A DNA stretch of 64,000 nt from Chamaecrista fasciculata (lineage: Eukaryota; Streptophyta; Magnoliopsida; Fabales; Fabaceae). The position numbers and the translations under genes were made by a program. Below are positions 58,780 through 64,000 of this stretch, piece by piece. The notes below the pieces were generated by a model. That model made no database searches and was not told where the DNA came from. It was given only the letters and a program-made list of their open reading frames with translations. The first letter of the stretch is position 1, and the number at the start of each line of letters is the position of its first letter. The DNA lies in assembly GCA_003254925.1 (NCBI GenBank), contig QANZ01028415.1, positions 1 through 64,000 of the forward strand. Reading direction: 5' to 3'.

Positions 58780-61700
58780 TTACATTGAGATACTGTTGGG
58801 AATTCCCTTCCCAGTAAGTCCACCCTCCCTAGAATAATCCGATGTATTAGGATAAAGCAGGGTATAAGGCACTTTCACTGGTCCAACTCTGTTCTTCCAT
58901 CTTTCATCATTGTTCATTTCAGTGATTTTATTCTCAATTTCTATCAACCTCTGTCCAAATCGTTCAAATGCTGCCAGTGGTTCAGCATCTGAAGTCCAAT
59001 TAGGAGTATCTCTCTGCCCAAGAAACACTTCATCAGATGAATGTCTGGACAAAATTTCTATCAGTGATACACCGAGGAGTGTTTGGAATTGGGCTGTTAT
59101 TGTTTTCAAGAATGCTAAGTCAGGATTTGACTCAAGCTCTGCATATTCTGGAGTACCTGGCTCAGGCATGAACCTGCGGCTTACGGTTGGACGATTAGGG
59201 AGGTATCCAGCATAGGGGTATTGCCCAAAATTTACAGCTGCATGGAAGGCAGAAGCCACCCAAATGATAATGCTACATGATTGAATGAGCTCAGCTCTTG
59301 TCCTCATCTCTGGCCACCATGGCTCATCTTTCAGATCACCATGACCCTCATTCCTGACTTCTTTCCACCACAACTGAAGTTCTGGGTCCTTTTCAACCAT
59401 GTCATCAGATGGGTAATAGAAGGAGCAATATTCACTCACCCAAGTTTCTATAGCACCCCATATTTCTAGTCCATCAACAGCATATGGGTAATCATCTATG
59501 AGAAGTCTAATTCCTTGAGGGCAGCTTGAATCTGGAACTGCTATTCCTCTGAAATTCAGTAAAAGGGAATTATAATTTGCTTTGATACTTAGACTAGCCA
59601 CATGCCAAAATCGTTCTAGCTCTGAACTTTCTAGTTTCTACACTAACCTCTTGAGCAGATCAGCAGGCAGGGCCTGGTCAGTGAATACCCAGTTTTTGTA
59701 AACTAGAGATGATATTTCCAATGCAAATTTTCCTGGAAAAACTGTTTTCTCAAATACCCCTCCAGCATTGATGAGGATATGCCGAGCTATAGCATTTATG
59801 TGCATTGTGTCCTTGAAGTGGGGCTGCAATAGCTTATATATTGGGTGAAGCACACTCAATTGCCTATTGGTGGCTATTATAAATGGTTCAATTACTGCAT
59901 GGGTGTATAACCTGCAAATATATAAGATTCCCTAGTTATTTATTTTAGGCAGGCCAAAAATAGAACTAAGTTTTAAGATTCAAACACCATTGAACGCTTG
60001 AAGCCAGTTATCTGGAGGTCATACCAGTGGCTGACAAGCTGATGGTGTCCTGAATCATTCACAGCTGCATAAGCTTTGGCTAGCTGCCACACTGAAGCTG
60101 CAACACCTTCTTGTGCTGTAGTAAAAACTTTGCTGACAGCACCGTGATTATTCCCCTGTGGGTGGGGTAAACTTAATTCAATTGCCAATGGCTTCAATGT
60201 ATCGTTATCTTGTAGAAACAGGAGTGTTCTAGTAGCATAGGTTTTTGTGTCTGTAGAGTTTATTCGATTCAGGAATGGCATCAGTGAATCATGATGATCT
60301 AATATGTATAGCTTCTTATTTTCAAGTGCCTGTAAGAAAGATAGACATGTTAACAGAATATCTCACATCATCAGTACATTATTTACTTTTAATTTGGTAT
60401 TGTTTAACTATGTTTAATGAAAGTGAAGCCTGATTGCTACCTCTTGTAATGTGAGCCCTTCCAAACTGTGCTCTATGTGCTCCGCTGTGATGGAGCTATT
60501 CTGATTTCCATAGAATTGTGGGTCTAGCTTGCTGACAGGGGGAAATTCCTGGGTGTAATAGTCAGATTGAGGTAACGTCCTGAAATGAAAAGTTTTCAAA
60601 TAGTAACAAACTTGCAAATTAAAATTATTTTGTATAGTACTTGGAGGCGGCTGATGACGACTGGGTTAACTCCTGCTAGCATCTCTCTTGCAAATTCCTC
60701 ATCTGTCCTCCATGCAGTAGTGTTATCTAGAATGATATCAACATTAGCTAAGTTAAAACCATAATATTTGAGCCCCTCCAATTCCAAACCAAGTGAAATA
60801 TCGGGAACCAATAGCATACCTTTGATCACGTCAGGTATTGGGAATTTGAGGAATCGTTCACCATCACTGCGAACAAGTTCTCTCAACATCTCCCAAGGAA
60901 GACGTGACCTGGTTTTACCTAGTCTAAGCCCTTTTGGTAGCTCGATACCCCCTTGGTAAAGATTGAGAACATCATCAAAGTTGTCAAACTCGTTGATAGT
61001 GTCGTCAAATAGGGACTTGATCTCTGGAAGTAAAATCTGAACTAGGGATTTCAGACCATCGGCTAGGAAATCTGAGAACTTCAAGTGCCTAAATCCCTCG
61101 TCTCTTGGAACATAAATGTTTAGGCTTAGGAGAGGCAATCTACTCTCACTTTTAGGGTCTGCAACCATGACAGATGGATTCTTTATTGAAATTTCATATC
61201 TCTTTTTGTGGTTGCTGCTAAAACACTGTAAAAACATAAACTTCAATAGGAATTTTTAATATTCCTTAAACCACAAGTTTATATAACCTCTTCAAAATGA
61301 ATATTTGAAGCAATAAAATTTATTCACAAGTTTTTTTTTAGAGAGATTCTATGTAAGAATTTCTTGTCAAACACCTTTCTTGGTAGGTTTTCTTCCAGTT
61401 CTTCCTCTACGGGGATATGGATATTCCTTTGATCCTCCAAGTATAGGGCGTGCATATTCTATACCCTTGTCGGGGCTTCCAAGATCATTGTAGTAGTCAT
61501 AATCATAGACTCTGTCCCATTCTTTAAGCTCCCCTGACCCATTTCCACGTAGGTTTTCTAGTTCTTCTCCCCTAAACTTGCGTAGTGGCTCGGGTGTTTG
61601 ACAGGGAAGATAGCTCTAAATCACAACACATAACTATTATGGTGTCAAGTGCTATCATCACAAAGAATATACAAGGTCAGAAGAATTGAACTTTTTAAAT

Positions 61701-62705
61701 ACATGAACAAAGAGAACCAACAAGAAACATGATATCTAAATTCTTAGAACACAATAGAAGTCTTGTCGATGAAGAAACTGATTTTTCAATTTCAAGGCAT
61801 GTTGCCACGAATATATAGATGACATAAACTTTTGTTAGTGGTCCGTTTTTGTTGCCCTATATCACATATCATAAAACACAATAACATAGTAGAAGCATCA
61901 CTGCAACTTCCCTGCACCTGCATAATCTACATAGAAATTGACCAGAAGCGAGAATTTTGAGAACATGGAAGGCAATGCTGTAAGAAAATTACCTTGTTTG
62001 TGAAGAACACACGATCATACTTGTATCGATGAGCTGGGTAAACCCAGGATTCGCAGACAAAATGTACTGGACCATGACCTGGAATGTCCTCTAAGGTGAA
62101 TGTCTTGAGATAAAATTGGCTGTGGTGATTATTTCGGATTATGAAAGCTCCTGGAACTCCCATGCTGTCATCCCAATCAAATGTAAGTGAGAATTCCACG
62201 TCTCCTGCTGCTGCCAACGAGGAAATGGTAGAAATCCAATTCTCCAAGTGTACCTCTTTTCCCAGCTTTCCTCGTAATCCATTTTCTAATAAGATGCAAA
62301 ACCCAAGTAAAATCAAAACAAATTGCTGGACTAGAAATCTCAGTGAGAAAATGAAGAAACAGTGAAGTGAGATATTTTTTTCCCGTGCTGTTGACCACTA
62401 TGAATGATAGAGTTACAGTGGGTGTGGTTCAGAGTTTGTTTTTACACTATAAGCATGTCTTGGGTATGAGAATGTTAGAAATAGAGAGTCATCTCACCTG
62501 GGTCTGGATGATCAGCACTAATGAGCTGGAGGTGCACACGCTTGCCTAACAACTCATGAACTCTATCAAGAATGGAGGCTTTCATATCATGAAAATCCAA
62601 CATTCCCTTCTTCATCAAAACCATTCTCCCTTTGATCTTCTGGCCCCCATTCCTATTCACCTTTTGAATCTGCTTCCCTTTGCTCTTCCCACTGAACAAG
62701 TCCAT
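58780..62705 (-). CDS. Linoleate 9S-lipoxygenase (9-LOX)
   Basis: Cytosolic lipoxygenase that adds O2 at carbon 9 of linoleic or linolenic acid, feeding 9-oxylipin defence signals. Exons (minus): 62705-62498, 62285-61993, 61615-61375, 61158-60820, 60726-60641, 60548-60441, 60329-60025, 59911-59648, 59548-58780, total 2613 nt, 870 aa. N-terminal PLAT/LH2 domain (about 1-165), then the lipoxygenase domain with the linker [20 protein letters not shown]. Iron-ligand His are in [13 protein letters not shown] and [12 protein letters not shown]. The EKTVFP segment carries the Thr-Val pair typical of 9-LOX, and there is no chloroplast transit peptide. The C-terminus is [10 protein letters not shown]: the near-invariant terminal Ile, whose carboxylate binds iron, is Met here (ATG at 58783-58785, one base from Ile codons). 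The main chain carboxylate could still serve. Nine exons match the usual plant LOX structure. Confidence 0.95.
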
Positions 62706-63714
62706 AATTTTATTTGAGGTCTTTCTCAGCAGAAATACAAGTCCTGGAATTTTGAGTAAACCGAAGTACTGTATCTGTCGTAATGAGCAACTTTAAAGAG
62801 TTATTGTGGTAATCTATAGACTATAGCAGCGTGCAGTAAGGAGTAAAATAAACACCATGAGTTTGGCTCTTATTGATAGACTTGTGTATTTTATAATGGG
62901 AGGGAAAATTATTGGCCTTTGTCTGATCTGTAAAGTGTTGAACCAATTGGGAATAAAAGAAAAAAAGAAAAGGTATAGCACATGGAGTCATGGACACTAC
63001 TTATGATTTCTGAGTTGGAGAATCCCCAAAAGAGCAGATGCTTAAGGTCAACAGTGAGATTCGCAGTTTGGGAGTTTCACCTTCAAGGCTTCAACCTCCG
63101 AAAGACAATTCGACAAAGCTTCTGTCTGTCCACCAAAACGAAAAAAAGAAGAAGAAGAAGAAGAAGAAGAAGAAGAAGAAGAAGACAGTTTCTGGTTCTG
63201 GGTTAAGCGTTCCCTATCGTTTAAAAATTAAAATTTTCTGAAATTGAAATGACTCATTTTTATTTACTCGACTCCTTTTCTGTTTAATTAGCAATATCAT
63301 CAATTTGCTGCTGGCTGTAAATGAAAGCTTGCCATTTGTGCCAAAACAGCATACAATAGATGAGAGATTCTTAATGTTATTGTCAGATTTTGTTCGTTTC
63401 CTAATTTTAATCATTTGTAATACCGAGATGAGTAATACTGCCCAACTAATTAAAACGTCAGCCAAGTTTATATGTTGACCAACATTTTCAGCAAAGGGTT
63501 ATTTGCACCTGTCTATCTGAGATTAGTAATATTTTATGAATAATTTTTAATATTTATAACTTCGATATGCTAACCAATACCCCAATTTTATATGTTGATG
63601 AACAATTGCTGCAGTAAATTATTGGCCCATCACGATCTAGTAGAGGTTTACATCTATCTACTTCACGTGGCCATGCAATTCTTTTTGGGTTTGGTAACAG
63701 TTTATTAATTTTAG
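62706..63714. other. Upstream region of the lipoxygenase gene
   Basis: Promoter of the minus-strand 9-LOX, no clear TATA assigned. A (GAA)n microsatellite lies at about 63148-63184. The short frames that cross it are simple-sequence translations. No other gene supported. Confidence 0.5.
63148..63184. repeat. (GAA)n microsatellite
   Basis: About 12 uninterrupted AAG/GAA triplets, preceded by an A-rich stretch. Confidence 0.9.
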
Positions 63715-64000
63715 GGAAAAGCATCATTTTTGTCCTTTATCATTATTCTTTTTTGTGATCAATTTCATTTATAATATTTCACAGTCTGGTCTATGTTATT
63801 CTTAGATTAACTTCTTTTCAATTTGAGTTAGGATTTGATTTTTTTTGTTATCAATTTTATATTACATATCATCAGTCATGTTAAAATTATTATTGATCTA
63901 AAATAAGAGTAAATGATAAAATAAAAATATTAAAGATAAAATTGACCGTAAAAAAAAATAAAGACGAAATTGACAATTAATATAAAATTTAGAGACTAAA
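63715..64000. mobile_element. Partial MITE at right window edge, TCAATTTCGTC type
   Basis: Shares words with 57445-57780 in similar arrangement (ATAATATTTCACA, AATTTGAGTTAGGATTT in inverse, ATAAAATTGAC, GACGAAATTGACA). The right end is outside the window. Confidence 0.45.

Noticed and set aside
60549..60617. Longer 5' end for lipoxygenase exon 6
   Set aside because: Starting the exon at the earlier TTTCAG acceptor gives an in-frame stop. The CACCCAG acceptor at 60549 restores the conserved [13 protein letters not shown].

Overview
This window is nuclear DNA from a flowering plant, almost certainly a eudicot. It is AT-rich and has short GT-AG introns. It carries a plant-type photosystem I subunit PsaD, an ACAULIS5-like thermospermine synthase, a 9-lipoxygenase, bulb-lectin receptor kinases and a copper amine oxidase, plus many non-autonomous transposons, SINEs and LINE-derived retroposons. 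The species cannot be named from the sequence alone.

Layout, left to right. 1-1.7 kb: GC-rich minisatellites ending in a clear Helitron 3' terminus. 2.2-7.5 kb (minus): a 14-exon nucleolar DEAD-box RNA helicase of the RH7 type. 7.6-15 kb: gene-poor, with nested inverted-repeat transposons, a SINE and a LINE-derived insertion. 15.1-16.3 kb (minus): a GH17 beta-1,3-glucanase-like protein whose usual acid/base Glu is Gly. 16.7-18 kb: SINE and LINE-derived insertions. 18.7-21.6 kb (minus): an HSP70-8-type short Hsp70 with a 5'UTR intron. 22.5-23.6 kb: a 1.1 kb fold-back element. 25.1-28.0 kb (plus): a secreted copper amine oxidase with a transposon in its last intron. 29.4-42.6 kb: three intronless G-type lectin receptor kinase genes. 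Two are a head-to-head inverted duplication, and between them lie an orphan LecRK-type promoter and an amine-oxidase pseudogene fragment. 42.7-46.5 kb: three well-delimited transposons. 48.7-50.9 kb (plus): the ACL5-like gene. 52.5-53.9 kb (plus): a HAD-family pyrimidine-5'-nucleotidase-like gene. 56.4-57.0 kb (minus): PsaD. 58.8-62.7 kb (minus): a 9-exon 9-lipoxygenase ending in Met instead of the usual Ile.

All multi-exon models were joined by hand at GT-AG sites. In every case the summed exon length is a multiple of three, and the joined protein reads continuously through known family motifs. The genes are independent transcription units. Several (LecRKs, amine oxidase, 9-LOX, GH17) belong to families often linked with defence, but nothing in the sequence shows co-regulation beyond a shared 13-bp W-box motif near the LecRK genes.

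I did not find an obviously new multi-gene system. The most distinctive signals are: the catalytic-residue changes in the GH17 and lipoxygenase genes; the mosaic history of the LecRK/amine-oxidase block; several inverted-repeat transposon families that share one architecture; and a set of 14-27 bp poly(A)-plus-GGCC insertions flanked by target-site duplications, which look like extreme 5' truncations of retroposons.
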